NCBI RefSeq assembly: GCF_001427305.1
Contig: NZ_LMFZ01000007.1
Location: forward strand, 36,953 to 100,952
Length of the DNA stretch: 64,000 bases
DNA from: Duganella sp. Root1480D1
Lineage (GTDB): Bacteria > Pseudomonadota > Gammaproteobacteria > Burkholderiales > Burkholderiaceae_D
Direction of reading: 5' to 3'
Shown here: in pieces, positions 34,578 to 44,307 of the stretch
Position numbering within the stretch: position 1 is the stretch's first letter
How the letters are laid out: every line of letters starts with the position of its first letter
The notes under the pieces: generated by a model
What the model was told of the DNA's origin: nothing
Database searches by the model: none
What the model saw: the letters and a program-made list of their open reading frames with translations, nothing else
Translations under genes and position numbers: made by a program

Positions 34578-35870
34578 CTTCAAATCAGGAAGCAACGCGA
34601 TCGTGCGTGCGGTGGCGCCGCGGTGGGTATTGGCGAAGGTCAGCGCATGCGCGCCCATCGCGCCGCGTGCCGTGCTGTCGGCCAGCAGGCGCGCAGCCTG
34701 CTGCATCAGGCCATCGCTGTTCGGCACGCGTACTGCGCCGCCTTGCTGCAGGCAGTCTTCGGTGGCTTGGGCGAAGTTGAAAGTATGCTCGCCGACGATG
34801 ATCGGCTTGCCCAGTGCGGCCGGTTCGATCAGGTTCTGGCCACCCAGCGGCTGCAGGCTGCCGCCGATAAAGGCCAGGTCGCAGGCCGAATAATAGGCAA
34901 ACATTTCGCCCATCGAATCGCCCAGTACCACTTCGGTGGAAGGGGCGACGCCGGCGGCCGCGCCGTTGCTCATTGCCGTCAGCGACGAGCGGCGCTGCAG
35001 CGACAGGCCGCGCTCCGTCACCATCGCCGCCACTTCGTCGAAGCGTTGCGGATGGCGCGGCACAATCAGCAGCAGCACGTCCTGCGGCAGCGCTGCGCGC
35101 GCGGCCTGGAATGCTTGCAGGATCATGTCCTCCTCGCCCTCACGCGTGCTGGCGCACAGGAACACCGGACGCACGCCGAACTGCTGGCGCAAATGCGAGC
35201 CCGTTGCCAGGGCTGCTTGCGGGATCACCACGTCGAACTTGATGCTGCCGGTCACGCTCACGTTGGCGGCGCCCAACTCGCGGATGCGCAATGCATCGGC
35301 TTCGGTCTGCGCCGCCACCAGGGTAATGCCCTGGGCTGCATCGCGTATCACCTTGCCGAAGCGCTGCGCCTTGACCAGCGAACGCTCGCTCAGCCGGGCA
35401 TTGGCCAATACCACCGGCACTTTATCGCGCTGGCATTGCAGGATCAGGTTGGGCCAGACTTCCGTCTCCATCAGGATACAGACGCGCGGCTCGAAATGGC
35501 GGATGAAGCGCGCCACCAGCAGCGGCATGTCGTATGGCAGGAAGGACTGCACCACGCGCGCGCCATGCTTGCCGAACAGGCTCTTGCCGGTGGCACGCCC
35601 GGTCGGCGTCATGCAAGTGAGCACGATGCGCGCCTGCGGATATTTCTTCAACAGGGCATCGACCAGCGGCTCGGCGGCACGCGTCTCGCCGACCGACACC
35701 GCGTGCACCCAGATGGTGGCCGGTTCATCGTTGGCAGCGCGTGCGCCATAAAAGCCCAGGCGCTCGCCCCAATGCTGGCGGTAGCCCGGCTCCTTGCGGC
35801 CGCGCCACCACAGGCGGCACAGCACCAGCGGCAAAGCCAGCCACCACATGAATGTGTAAAAGAGTCGCAT
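34575..35870 (-). CDS. waaA: 3-deoxy-D-manno-octulosonic acid transferase
   Basis: The 431-residue GT30 enzyme adds Kdo from CMP-Kdo to lipid A precursor at the inner membrane. Family blocks: N-terminal membrane anchor, WVHAVSVGETRAAEPL, TCMTPTGRAT, ILMETEVWPNL, GSIKFD, FLCASTREGEE and the C-terminal PLGGQNLIEPAALGKP. It starts 2 nt after the stop of waaC, in one LPS-core operon. Confidence 0.96.
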   Translation of the reverse strand: MRLFYTFMWWLALPLVLCRLWWRGRKEPGYRQHWGERLGFYGARAANDEPATIWVHAVSVGETRAAEPLVDALLKKYPQARIVLTCMTPTGRATGKSLFGKHGARVVQSFLPYDMPLLVARFIRHFEPRVCILMETEVWPNLILQCQRDKVPVVLANARLSERSLVKAQRFGKVIRDAAQGITLVAAQTEADALRIRELGAANVSVTGSIKFDVVIPQAALATGSHLRQQFGVRPVFLCASTREGEEDMILQAFQAARAALPQDVLLLIVPRHPQRFDEVAAMVTERGLSLQRRSSLTAMSNGAAAGVAPSTEVVLGDSMGEMFAYYSACDLAFIGGSLQPLGGQNLIEPAALGKPIIVGEHTFNFAQATEDCLQQGGAVRVPNSDGLMQQAARLLADSTARGAMGAHALTFANTHRGATARTIALLPDLK

Positions 35871-35872
35871 AC

Positions 35873-36838
35873 TCAGAGCAGGCTTTGGGCGGCGGCCAGC
35901 ACTTCAGCCACGCCGGGCGGCGAGCCTTTGTCGCCGAGGTTGATAATGCGGGGCGACCAGTTGCCTTCCGTTTTCCAGCGCGGCGAATCGGCGTAGATTT
36001 CCACCACGGGACGCGAAAACGCCGCCGCGATATGGGTCAGGCCAGTGTCCACGCCGACGGCCAGCGCAGCGCGGCGCGCCAGCATGACGGCATCGGCCAT
36101 CGACAGCTTCGGCAGCACGCGGGCATTCGGCATGCCGGCGGCCAGCGCTTCCGCTTCCGTCTTTTCCTTGTCCGAGCCCCATGGCAGCAACACCGGCATC
36201 GGCGCCAGTGCCTTGCCCAGCTCGATCCAGTTGGCCGGAGCCCATTTCTTGGCGTCACGTGCCGTGCCGTGGAAGAACACGGCGTATGGCGCCTCTCCCA
36301 TCCACTGCGGCCGTGGCTCGCCGGCAGCTACTTCGGGCAGGCCGAAATCGGCCGGGTAATCGACCGTGAACCCGAGCGCAGCGCCCACTACCAGGCGGCC
36401 GCGTGCCACCGCGTGCGTGCGCGGGTCGAGTGCAACGCTCTTGCTGTGGAAGATGCGGGAAATGCCTTCGTAGCCCGAACCTTCGCTGCCGTTGGCCAGG
36501 CCGACCTTGTTCTTGCCGCGTGCAGCGCCCATGATGACACCGGTCTTCAGCAGTCCCTGGGTGTCGAACACGTAGTCGTATTGCACTTCGCGCAGCTTGC
36601 TGAAGAAGGCGCCGATCTCGGCGCGCGTTTCCTTCTTGCCCAGGCTCTTGCGCCAGCGGCGCAGGCCCCACGGCAGGATATTGCGCACCATCGGGTTCAG
36701 GCGCACCAGGCTGACATAGCCTTCCTCCACCACCCAATCGATGTTCGCGTCGGGGAAATGGCGCTTGATGTCGGCCACGATCGGCATATTGTGCAGCACG
36801 TCCCCCAGCGAAGAGACGCGCACGAGCAGGATATTCAT
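35873..36838 (-). CDS. waaC: Lipopolysaccharide heptosyltransferase I
   Basis: The 321-residue GT9 enzyme adds the first heptose to Kdo2-lipid A. Characteristic blocks are ILLVRVSSLGDVLHNMPIV at the N-terminus, DTQGLLKTG, FFHGTARDAKKW and the sugar-nucleotide site GVDTGLTHIAAAFSRP. The gene abuts the phosphohexomutase upstream and waaA downstream. Confidence 0.95.
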   Translation of the reverse strand: MNILLVRVSSLGDVLHNMPIVADIKRHFPDANIDWVVEEGYVSLVRLNPMVRNILPWGLRRWRKSLGKKETRAEIGAFFSKLREVQYDYVFDTQGLLKTGVIMGAARGKNKVGLANGSEGSGYEGISRIFHSKSVALDPRTHAVARGRLVVGAALGFTVDYPADFGLPEVAAGEPRPQWMGEAPYAVFFHGTARDAKKWAPANWIELGKALAPMPVLLPWGSDKEKTEAEALAAGMPNARVLPKLSMADAVMLARRAALAVGVDTGLTHIAAAFSRPVVEIYADSPRWKTEGNWSPRIINLGDKGSPPGVAEVLAAAQSLL

Positions 36839-38218
36839 CTAGAACGGCAGTTTCGCATCCGGCTTGGCAGCCAGGATCACATCGCGGAACTGCCCCTGGA
36901 TGCGTGCCAGCGCAGCCGGCGATTCCGCCTCGAAGCGCATCACGATCACCGGCGTGGTGTTCGAGGAGCGCGCCAGGCCGAAGCCATCGGCATATTCCAC
37001 GCGCAGGCCGTCGATATCGATGACGCGTTCATTGCCAGGGAATGTCGCCTCGGCGGCCAGCTTGGCCATCAGCGCGTAGTTTTCGCCTTCGTCCAGTTGC
37101 AGTTGCAGTTCCGGCGTACTGTCCGACTTGGGCAGTGCATTCAGCAGCGCCGAAGGATCGGCGTGGCGGGTCAGGATTTCCAGCATGCGCGCGCCGGCAT
37201 ACAGGCCGTCATCGAAGCCGTACCAGCGGTCCTTGAAGAACACGTGGCCACTCATTTCGCCGCCCAGCGGGGCGCCGGTTTCCTTCAGCTTGGCCTTCAC
37301 CAGCGAGTGGCCGGTCTTGCACATGAGCGGCTTGCCGCCGGCTTGCTCGATGTAGGAAGCCAGGTGGCGCGTGCATTTCACGTCGTACAGGATTTGCCCG
37401 CCCGGATTGCGGCTCAGCACGTCTTCCGCAAACAGCATCAACTGGCGGTCCGGGTAGATGATCTGGCCATCCTTGGTCACGATGCCGAGGCGGTCGCCGT
37501 CGCCGTCGAAAGCCAGGCCGATTTCAGCGTCGGTATCCTGCAGCGCCTTGACCAGGTCCTGCAGGTTTTCCGGATGCGCCGGGTCCGGGTGGTGGTTCGG
37601 GAACGTGCCGTCCACTTCGCAGAACAACTCGATCACTTCGCAGCCCATGCCGCGATACAGCTCGCCGGCGAAGGCGCCGGCCACGCCGTTGCCGCAATCG
37701 ACGGCAATCTTGATCGGGCGCGCAATCTTCACGTCGCCGATGATGCGCTGCAAATACTGTTCGCGGATGTCGTAAGTGCTGTACTTACCGGCGGCAGCAG
37801 CCGGCCGCAGGCCCCCTTCGATGGCATGGTACAAGGCGGTGATGGAGTCGCCATGGATCGCCTCGCCCTTCAGCACCATCTTGAAGCCGTTATAGTCTGG
37901 CGGGTTATGGCTGCCGGTGACCATGATGCCGGAACGCGTGTCCAGCACCTGGGTACCGAAATACACCATCGGCGTCGCCACCACGCCCAGGTCGATCACG
38001 TCGACGCCGGCAGCCTGCAGGCCCTGCGCCAGGGCTGCGATCAGGCCGGGGCCGGACAAGCGGCCGTCGCGGCCGATGACGACACTGCGCTCCCCCTTGG
38101 CGGCGGCAGCCAGGCCGAATGCATGGCCGACCGAACGCGCCACGCCTTCGTCCAGGGTGTTACCGATGATGCCGCGGATATCGTAGGCTTTGAAGATGGA
38201 TTTAGAGAGAGCAACCAT
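36839..38218 (-). CDS. Phosphomannomutase/phosphoglucomutase
   Basis: The 459-residue alpha-D-phosphohexomutase has the phosphoserine loop VTGSHNPPDYNG, the metal loop DGDGDRLG, the sugar-recognition loop GGEMSGHVFF and the phosphate-binding block RSSNTTPV. It resembles AlgC/ManB, which interconvert hexose 1- and 6-phosphates for LPS and exopolysaccharide precursors. Its stop abuts the waaC start directly, in an operon of envelope genes. Confidence 0.94.
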   Translation of the reverse strand: MVALSKSIFKAYDIRGIIGNTLDEGVARSVGHAFGLAAAAKGERSVVIGRDGRLSGPGLIAALAQGLQAAGVDVIDLGVVATPMVYFGTQVLDTRSGIMVTGSHNPPDYNGFKMVLKGEAIHGDSITALYHAIEGGLRPAAAAGKYSTYDIREQYLQRIIGDVKIARPIKIAVDCGNGVAGAFAGELYRGMGCEVIELFCEVDGTFPNHHPDPAHPENLQDLVKALQDTDAEIGLAFDGDGDRLGIVTKDGQIIYPDRQLMLFAEDVLSRNPGGQILYDVKCTRHLASYIEQAGGKPLMCKTGHSLVKAKLKETGAPLGGEMSGHVFFKDRWYGFDDGLYAGARMLEILTRHADPSALLNALPKSDSTPELQLQLDEGENYALMAKLAAEATFPGNERVIDIDGLRVEYADGFGLARSSNTTPVIVMRFEAESPAALARIQGQFRDVILAAKPDAKLPF

Positions 38219-38250
38219 GGAGACTGAAAGACAAATATTAAAAAGCTGGC

Positions 38251-38565
38251 TCAGATGCGCAGGTCGTCAATCGACTTGCCGCCGTCGACCCAGTCCTTGA
38301 CCCATTTCGGCTGGCGGCCGCGGCCGGTCCACTGCTCGGCTGCATTGGCGGGATTGCGATAGCGCGCTTCGACCTTGCCCCCCTTGTTGCGGGTACCTGG
38401 GAAGCCAGCCAGCAATTCCTTGAGCGGAACGCCGGCTTGCTGGGCGATGGCGAATATCTGTTCGCGCGCCTTTTGCTTATCCATGCCTTCACGCTGCTTT
38501 AATTCGCGCTTAATCTGTTCCTGCAGGTTGCGCAATTCAGAGGATGACAAATTCGACAGGTCCAT
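38251..38565 (-). CDS. H-NS-family nucleoid protein
   Basis: The 104-residue protein has an N-terminal coiled-coil oligomerisation region (ELRNLQEQIKRELKQREGM) and the C-terminal H-NS DNA-binding block with YRNPANAAEQWTGRGRQPKW. Such proteins silence AT-rich, often foreign DNA by minor-groove binding. AAGGATAGGAAG precedes the ATG at 38565, which rules out the longer frame. A role in silencing the low-GC segments of this window is possible but not shown. Confidence 0.93.
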   Translation of the reverse strand: MDLSNLSSSELRNLQEQIKRELKQREGMDKQKAREQIFAIAQQAGVPLKELLAGFPGTRNKGGKVEARYRNPANAAEQWTGRGRQPKWVKDWVDGGKSIDDLRI

Positions 38566-38616
38566 CTTCCTATCCTTTATTAGATTTCGATGCTTGGGAA
38601 TATACACGAAATCGGC

Positions 38617-39714
38617 CTAGCGGATTTTCTTATGTCGAATCATCCAGCGCGGCGCTTTAAAGCGGACAATCCGCGCATATAGCCAGACATAACTCGCAAT
38701 AAATAACAGGCAGAACAGCATCAACACCCAGGTATAGCGCCAGAAAATCGTGGCGGGAATCACGGCCATCAGCGAAAACATCCACAGGTATGGCGAGGTC
38801 ATCGAATTGCGGCGCACCAGGGCGCGCGCATCCTTGCGGCCAACGGTCCATTGCACCACGCGCCGGAAAATCAGGCTATGCAGGTGAATACCGTCCGGCA
38901 TGGCCGGCGAAGTGCCGCGGATGAAGAAACGCCGATATACGCTGAACAGGGTTTCAAAAGTCGGATATATTAATAGCAATACGGCGTACCAAGTAGAAAC
39001 TTGTGGATTGCGCATTACCAGCAACAGGGCCAATTCGCCCAACATAAATCCGATAAAGTAAGCACCGCCATCGCCCAGGAATATCAGCCCGACCGGATAA
39101 TTCCAGATCAGGAACCCAGCCGTGGCGCCGGCCACCATCAAGGCCGCCACCAGCACGAACATATCATTGACCTGCAGCGCGACATAACCCAATGACAGCA
39201 GCATGCAAATCGTCACCACGCTGGCCAGCCCATTGAAGCCATCGATAATATTGATGGCGTTGGCAATGCCGGCCACCGCCAGCACCGTGAGCGGCAGCGT
39301 AAACCACAGGTAGGGTAGCGGCGTGGTCGAGAACATCCAGTCGATGCGGTCAATCCGCGCATCCATCAGGAAATAGGCCAGCAAGGCGGCAAACATGGTC
39401 AGCAGCAGGCGCCGGCGCGCGCTGACTTTGCCCGTATAGTCTTCGACAATGCCGCCGAGGAAGGCAAACATGGCGCACATGATCAGTGACAGCATCCAGC
39501 TCGTCATGACCGGCACGCGCCAGACCGAAACGCAGGCGCTCAGGGCAACGGCCAGGAAGATGGACAAGCCGCCGATGCGGGCCACATGGTGGACGTGTAC
39601 TTTCTGTACGCCGCCGAAATCAGTGTCTAGTGCCGGGCCATGCAAGCGCACTTCCTTGATGACCCACAGGGTCAAGAGTGCGGACGTGAAAAAGCTCACG
39701 AGGAAGGAAAACAT
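38617..39714 (-). CDS. WecA/MraY-family undecaprenyl-phosphate sugar-1-phosphate transferase
   Basis: The 365-residue membrane protein has about 10-11 hydrophobic segments. Typical WecA/TagO-type motifs are present: VHVHHVARIGGLSIF near residue 40, GGIVEDYTG (the DDxxD-like region), NAINIIDGFNGLA and FLGDGGAYFIGFMLG. It would start a polyprenol-linked glycan (O-antigen or exopolysaccharide) by transferring a HexNAc-1-P or related sugar phosphate. The exact sugar cannot be read from sequence. It is 51 nt upstream of the H-NS gene. Confidence 0.88.
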   Translation of the reverse strand: MFSFLVSFFTSALLTLWVIKEVRLHGPALDTDFGGVQKVHVHHVARIGGLSIFLAVALSACVSVWRVPVMTSWMLSLIMCAMFAFLGGIVEDYTGKVSARRRLLLTMFAALLAYFLMDARIDRIDWMFSTTPLPYLWFTLPLTVLAVAGIANAINIIDGFNGLASVVTICMLLSLGYVALQVNDMFVLVAALMVAGATAGFLIWNYPVGLIFLGDGGAYFIGFMLGELALLLVMRNPQVSTWYAVLLLIYPTFETLFSVYRRFFIRGTSPAMPDGIHLHSLIFRRVVQWTVGRKDARALVRRNSMTSPYLWMFSLMAVIPATIFWRYTWVLMLFCLLFIASYVWLYARIVRFKAPRWMIRHKKIR

Positions 39715-39935
39715 TTGTTCTTATCAGTATAGTGAGCCAGCCGCCATTGTCGCAGCGCAGCAAGAAAGATTGCTCGCGCGCTAAGCGGCGATTGTACCGT
39801 ATGCGCAGGACGGGACGGGAAATTCTAGCCTATAGCGTTGCGTCTAAGGTATTTACTTACTAATTGATACTTTTAGCCCGGCAGGCCCGGCGCTGCGCAC
39901 CGCCAGCCGGCATGATCATGCGTTATCCTATGCTG

Positions 39936-40781
39936 ATGAAAACTTACGTAGTCGGCGACCTGCAGGGTTGCCATGGCGAGACCGTCACCCTGGTCGAACG
40001 GATTCTGGACACCGAACATGCTGCCGGCAATGAACCGCCTGCCATCCTGTTTTGCGGCGACTTGATCAATCGCGGGCCCGATTCGCTGTCCACCTTGCGC
40101 TATGTGCAAGCCCTGAGCCAGGGCAGCGACGGCCGTATCGACGCGGTGCTGGGCAACCACGACCTGCACCTGCTGGCAGTGGCCAACGGCATCCGCCCCG
40201 AGTCGAGTTCCGACACCATCGAACACATCCTGGCCGCAGCCGACCGCGAAGCCCTGCTGCACTGGCTGCGCCTGCGGCCGATGGCCCTGATGCGCCTCGG
40301 CCACCTGCTGGTGCATGGCGGCGTGCTGCCGCAATGGACGGCGCAGCAGGCCATGGCGCTGGCCGGCGAAGTGGAGACCGCACTGCGCGGCGAGGAATGG
40401 GTGGCTTTCCTGCGCGAGATGTACGGCAACCAGCCCGACCGCTGGAGCGATGAGCTGACCGGTGCCGCGCGCCTGCGCTGCATCGTCAACGCCCTGACCC
40501 GCATGCGCTTTTGCAGCGCCGAGGGCGTGATGGACTTCAAGATGAAGGAATCGGCGCATGCCGCCCCGTCGAGCGGCCTGATGCCGTGGTTTGAGGTGCC
40601 GGGCCGCCGCACCAGCGATATCACCGTGGTCTTCGGCCACTGGTCGGCGTTGGGCTTGCGCATCATGCCGCGCCTGATTGCCCTCGACAGCGGCTGCGTC
40701 TGGGGCGGCAAGCTGTCGGCCGTCTGCCTGGACGACCGCAGCCTGCTGCAGGTGGACTGCCCGGAATACCGGATGATTTAG
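39936..40781 (+). CDS. apaH: Symmetrical bis(5'-nucleosyl)-tetraphosphatase
   Basis: The metallophosphatase hydrolyses Ap4A to two ADP and influences stress responses and RNA caps. Metal-ligand motifs are VVGDLQGC, FCGDLINRGPDS, LGNHDLH, LVHGGVLP and FGHWSALG. Several in-frame ATGs precede (39912, 39930); 39936 matches the usual family N-terminus, but none has a convincing Shine-Dalgarno, so the start is uncertain. The 39715-39935 gap contains no other gene. Confidence 0.93.
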   Translation: MKTYVVGDLQGCHGETVTLVERILDTEHAAGNEPPAILFCGDLINRGPDSLSTLRYVQALSQGSDGRIDAVLGNHDLHLLAVANGIRPESSSDTIEHILAAADREALLHWLRLRPMALMRLGHLLVHGGVLPQWTAQQAMALAGEVETALRGEEWVAFLREMYGNQPDRWSDELTGAARLRCIVNALTRMRFCSAEGVMDFKMKESAHAAPSSGLMPWFEVPGRRTSDITVVFGHWSALGLRIMPRLIALDSGCVWGGKLSAVCLDDRSLLQVDCPEYRMI

Positions 40782-41260
40782 TGCTTCGAGCTGCCCTCGG
40801 CTGGTGTCGAGGCCTGCGCCTGTGACTGTGCCGGGCCCTGGCTGTCGGCCTTGCCCGCTTCGCCCGCGCCTTCCGCCGCGGCGGGCGCCGTGCCTTCGGC
40901 CGGCGCAAAGGTCACCACCATCAATTCCTTGTACGCTTCCGACTTGCGCAACGGCTCCAGGTTGGCACTGCCCTTGATCGCCTCTTCATCCGTGAAGCCG
41001 TTGACGATGGCCGTCTCCAGCGAGGCCATGGCGGCGTTCTTGCGGCCTAGCTGCGCCTGGGCCTGGGCCAGCAGGAAGTAGGACTCCGCCTCCTTGGGGG
41101 CCTTCAGCGTGGCGGCATACGCCTTGTCGGCCGCGATGCCGAAATTCTTCTGCGCCAGGCTTTCCGTCGCCTGCGTGCGCAGGGTCCTGGCATTGGTGAA
41201 GGTGTCGCCACTGCAGGCCGCCAACAGCAGGCAGGCCGCCAGCACACTGATCCTGGTCAT
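40778..41260 (-). CDS. TPR-like lipoprotein
   Basis: The 160-residue protein has a lipoprotein signal ending LLAAC (cysteine about residue 16), a helical repeat region of about 75 residues resembling TPRs (AQKNFGIAADKAYAATLKAP, SYFLLAQAQAQLGRKNAAMASLETAI) and a low-complexity Ala/Glu/Gly tail. It may mediate protein contacts at the envelope. It overlaps the acyltransferase gene upstream by 4 nt and the apaH stop by 4 nt. Confidence 0.75.
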   Translation of the reverse strand: MTRISVLAACLLLAACSGDTFTNARTLRTQATESLAQKNFGIAADKAYAATLKAPKEAESYFLLAQAQAQLGRKNAAMASLETAIVNGFTDEEAIKGSANLEPLRKSEAYKELMVVTFAPAEGTAPAAAEGAGEAGKADSQGPAQSQAQASTPAEGSSKH

Positions 41261-42054
41261 GCTGATTGCTCCTGTAAAGATTCCGGCTGCGGCACGATGC
41301 CCAGCGCGGCGCCGATCGCAGCATGGGTTGCTGCCGCCAGTTCACGGCGATGGGCGCCCTCGCCCGGCACCGCTTCCAGCACGCTCAGGCGTGCCCGCAC
41401 CGGCTTGCCATCAAGGATATTTGCCACGCTTTGCACGAACGTCATGTCGCCGATGAAGTCCACCGAGGGATGCGGCTGGCCCGCCGGGTCGACATAGGAC
41501 AGGGCGAAAGGCTGCACCAGTACCTTGCCGTCCACTGCCGCCTCGAACAGGTTGGCGTGGAAAGGCAGCAGCGTGCCTTGCGCGGCTGTCGTCCCCTCCG
41601 GGAAGAAGGCTACGCGCTGGCCGTCCTGCAAGGCATGCACCAGGCCCTTGAAGATATTGCGCAGCTCGCGCTTGTTACCGCGTGCGATGAATACCGTTCC
41701 CGCCTGCGCCGCCAGCCAGCCGGCCAGCGGCCAGTCGCGGATTTCAGACTTGGCCACGAAACGGCAAGGATACAGCGCATTGATGACGAAGATGTCCAGC
41801 CACGAAATGTGGTTGCAGACGATCATGCCCTGCTCCAGCGGCGCCGCGCTGCCCGGCGTCATCTGCACCGCGACATTGCACATTGCCAGCAGCTGGCGCG
41901 ACCAGCGCCGGATCTGGCCACTGCGCTTTGCCGTCCCGATGAAGGGGAACAGGAAAGCGCAGGTGGCCATGCCCTCCAGCATGTGCAGCAAAACGCGCCC
42001 GAGGCGCAGCACCAGGCGCCAGTCGAGATTGCGTTTAGCCGGCTGTGCGTTCAT
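41257..42054 (-). CDS. Lysophospholipid/lyso-ornithine lipid acyltransferase-like (PlsC family)
   Basis: The 265-residue protein has the acyltransferase motifs NHISWLD (HX4D, about residue 80), FIARGNKR and FPEGTT (about 150), and a membrane segment near residues 28-45. It differs from the plsC at 28035 and resembles OlsA-type and PlsC-type enzymes; the acceptor lipid is not determined. The start overlaps the dihydroorotase-like gene by 20 nt. Confidence 0.85.
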   Translation of the reverse strand: MNAQPAKRNLDWRLVLRLGRVLLHMLEGMATCAFLFPFIGTAKRSGQIRRWSRQLLAMCNVAVQMTPGSAAPLEQGMIVCNHISWLDIFVINALYPCRFVAKSEIRDWPLAGWLAAQAGTVFIARGNKRELRNIFKGLVHALQDGQRVAFFPEGTTAAQGTLLPFHANLFEAAVDGKVLVQPFALSYVDPAGQPHPSVDFIGDMTFVQSVANILDGKPVRARLSVLEAVPGEGAHRRELAAATHAAIGAALGIVPQPESLQEQSA

Positions 42055-43339
42055 AGGCGACTTGGCCCGCTACGATGGTCGCCTGCACCTGCCCCGCCAG
42101 CTCGTAGCCGAGGAACGGAGTGTGCTTGCCCTGGCTGGCCAGGGCGCTACCGGTGACGGTCCAGCGTGCGGCCGGGTCGAACACCACCACGTCGGCCACG
42201 CTGCCCACGCCCAACTGGCCGGCTTGCGCCAGGCCAGCCACGCGTGCTGCTTCGCAGGTGACGCGTGCCACGGCGCGCGACAGCGCATCGTCCTTGCCCT
42301 GCGCCGCGGCATAGTCGTCGGCCCACTTGAGGGCCAGCGACAGCAGCAGTTCCAGCCCGGTGGCGCCGGGCGAAGCTTCGCCGAACGGCAGCAGCTTTTC
42401 GTCGTCGTCGCACGGGGTGTGATCGGAGCACATCGCATCGATGGTGCCGTCCAGCAGGCCGGCACGGATCGCATCGCGGTCGCGCTGGCTGCGGAACGGC
42501 GGGTCGACACGCGCGTTCGAGTCGAAGAAGTTGATGTCGGTGTCGGTCAGGTGCACGTGGTGCGCACCCACGTCGCAGGTGATCGGCAAGCCTTCGGCCT
42601 TGGCGGCGCGCACCAGCTCCAGGCCGGCGGCGGACGACATGCGGCACAGGTGGACCTTGGCGCCCGTGGCGCGCATCAGCTCGAAGATGGTGTGCAGGGC
42701 GATGGTCTCGGCCATCACCGGTACGCCGGACAGGCCCAGGCGCGAAGCCAGCGGGCCGCTGTTGGCAACGCCGCCGCGGCCGATGTACGCGTCCTGCGGG
42801 CGCAGCCAGATGGTGAAGCCGAAGGTGGCCGCGTACTGCATGCAGCGCTGCAGCACGGTGGTGTCCTTGATCGGGCTTTCGGCCTGCGAGAAGCCGATGC
42901 AGCCGGCGCCGGTCAGTTCCACCAGCTCGGTCAGCGCTTCGCCTTTCAGGCCGTGGGTCAGTGCGCCCAGCGGATGCACGTGGGCCTGGTTCAGGGCATT
43001 GGCGCGGTGCTTCAGCATTTCAATCAGGCCCGGCTCGTCAAGCACCGGATCGGTATCAGGCGGGCACACCAGGGAAGTCACGCCGCCCTGCACTGCCGCC
43101 TGCATTTCCGATTTCAGCGTGGCCTTGTATTCAAAGCCCGGTTCGCGCAGGCGCGCCGACAGGTCGACCAGGCCCGGCGCCACCACCTTGCCGGCGGCGT
43201 CGATGGTGCGCTCGGCCTTGAAGCCGGCCGGCGCGCTGCCGATGGCGGCCACCTTGCCGTCCACGATATACAGGTCTTGTTTGGAATCGATCTTGTTGGC
43301 CGGATCGATCAGTCGGCCGTTTTGGATAAGTACGTTCAT
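42035..43339 (-). CDS. pyrC': Dihydroorotase-like protein PyrC', probably non-catalytic
   Basis: The 434-residue amidohydrolase-fold protein aligns with class I dihydroorotases. The first metal-binding motif, normally DxHxHxRxPG, reads DLSARLREPG, so both metal-ligand histidines are lost, while CSDHTPCD is kept. In Pseudomonas-like systems such a PyrC' is an inactive partner that holds aspartate transcarbamoylase in a dodecamer. Its position 2 nt after pyrB supports this role; an active PyrC should be encoded elsewhere. Confidence 0.88.
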   Translation of the reverse strand: MNVLIQNGRLIDPANKIDSKQDLYIVDGKVAAIGSAPAGFKAERTIDAAGKVVAPGLVDLSARLREPGFEYKATLKSEMQAAVQGGVTSLVCPPDTDPVLDEPGLIEMLKHRANALNQAHVHPLGALTHGLKGEALTELVELTGAGCIGFSQAESPIKDTTVLQRCMQYAATFGFTIWLRPQDAYIGRGGVANSGPLASRLGLSGVPVMAETIALHTIFELMRATGAKVHLCRMSSAAGLELVRAAKAEGLPITCDVGAHHVHLTDTDINFFDSNARVDPPFRSQRDRDAIRAGLLDGTIDAMCSDHTPCDDDEKLLPFGEASPGATGLELLLSLALKWADDYAAAQGKDDALSRAVARVTCEAARVAGLAQAGQLGVGSVADVVVFDPAARWTVTGSALASQGKHTPFLGYELAGQVQATIVAGQVAYERTAG

Positions 43340-43341
43340 TT

Positions 43342-44307
43342 TTATGCTTGCGTGCCTGCCAGGATGCTCATCACCGCCATGCGGACTGCGATACCGAAGG
43401 TGACCTGCGACAGGATCACCGCTTGCGGGCCGTCGGCCACGGCGGAGTCGATCTCCACCCCGCGGTTCATCGGGCCCGGGTGCATCACGATGGCGTCCGG
43501 CTTGGCCAGCGCCAGGCGCTCCGGCGTCAGGCCGTAGGCGCGGAAATATTCGCCGGCCGACGGCAGCAGGGCGCCGCTCATGCGCTCGTTCTGCAGGCGC
43601 AGCATGATGATCACGTCCACGTCCTTCAGGCCTTCATCCATGTTGGTAAAGGTGCGCACGCCCAGTTGCTCCAGGCCGCCCGGCAGCAGGGTGTGCGGGC
43701 CGATGGCGCGGATTTCCGGCACGCCCAGCGTGGTCAGCGCATGGATGTCGGAACGGGCCACGCGGCTGTGCAGGATGTCGCCCACGATGGCCACGCGCAG
43801 GCTGGTGAAGTCCTTCTTGTAGTGGCGGATGGTGTACATGTCCAGCAGGCCCTGCGTCGGGTGCGCGTGGCGGCCGTCGCCCGCGTTCACCACGTGCACG
43901 TGGTTCTGTTTGGTGTCCTGCAGGTGCTTGGCGATCAGGTATGGCGCGCCCGATTGCGAGTGGCGCACCACGAACATGTCGGCGTGCATGGCCGACAGGT
44001 TGTCGATGGTGTCCAGCAGCGACTCGCCCTTGCTGGCGGAAGACGCGGCGATGTTCAGGTTGATCACGTCGGCCGACAGGCGCTTGGCCGCGATCTCGAA
44101 GGTGGTGCGGGTACGGGTGGAATTTTCGAAGAACAGGTTGAAAACGCTTTTGCCGCGCATCAGCGGGACCTTCTTCACTTCGCGGTCCGACACGGACACG
44201 AATGAGGAGGCGGTATCGAGGATCTGGTTGATGATGGCCTTCGGCAGGCCCTCGGTCGTCAGCAGGTGCTGAAGCTCGCCGTGTTTGTTGAGTTGCGGAT
44301 TAAGCAT
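43342..44307 (-). CDS. pyrB: Aspartate carbamoyltransferase catalytic subunit
   Basis: This ATCase forms carbamoyl-aspartate in pyrimidine synthesis. Motifs: carbamoyl-phosphate site [12 protein letters not shown] (about residue 62), [17 protein letters not shown] and [10 protein letters not shown]. The ATG at 44307 overlaps the pyrR end by 8 nt; an in-frame TTG at 44319 is a weaker choice. It works with the downstream PyrC'. Confidence 0.96.
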   Translation of the reverse strand: MLNPQLNKHGELQHLLTTEGLPKAIINQILDTASSFVSVSDREVKKVPLMRGKSVFNLFFENSTRTRTTFEIAAKRLSADVINLNIAASSASKGESLLDTIDNLSAMHADMFVVRHSQSGAPYLIAKHLQDTKQNHVHVVNAGDGRHAHPTQGLLDMYTIRHYKKDFTSLRVAIVGDILHSRVARSDIHALTTLGVPEIRAIGPHTLLPGGLEQLGVRTFTNMDEGLKDVDVIIMLRLQNERMSGALLPSAGEYFRAYGLTPERLALAKPDAIVMHPGPMNRGVEIDSAVADGPQAVILSQVTFGIAVRMAVMSILAGTQA

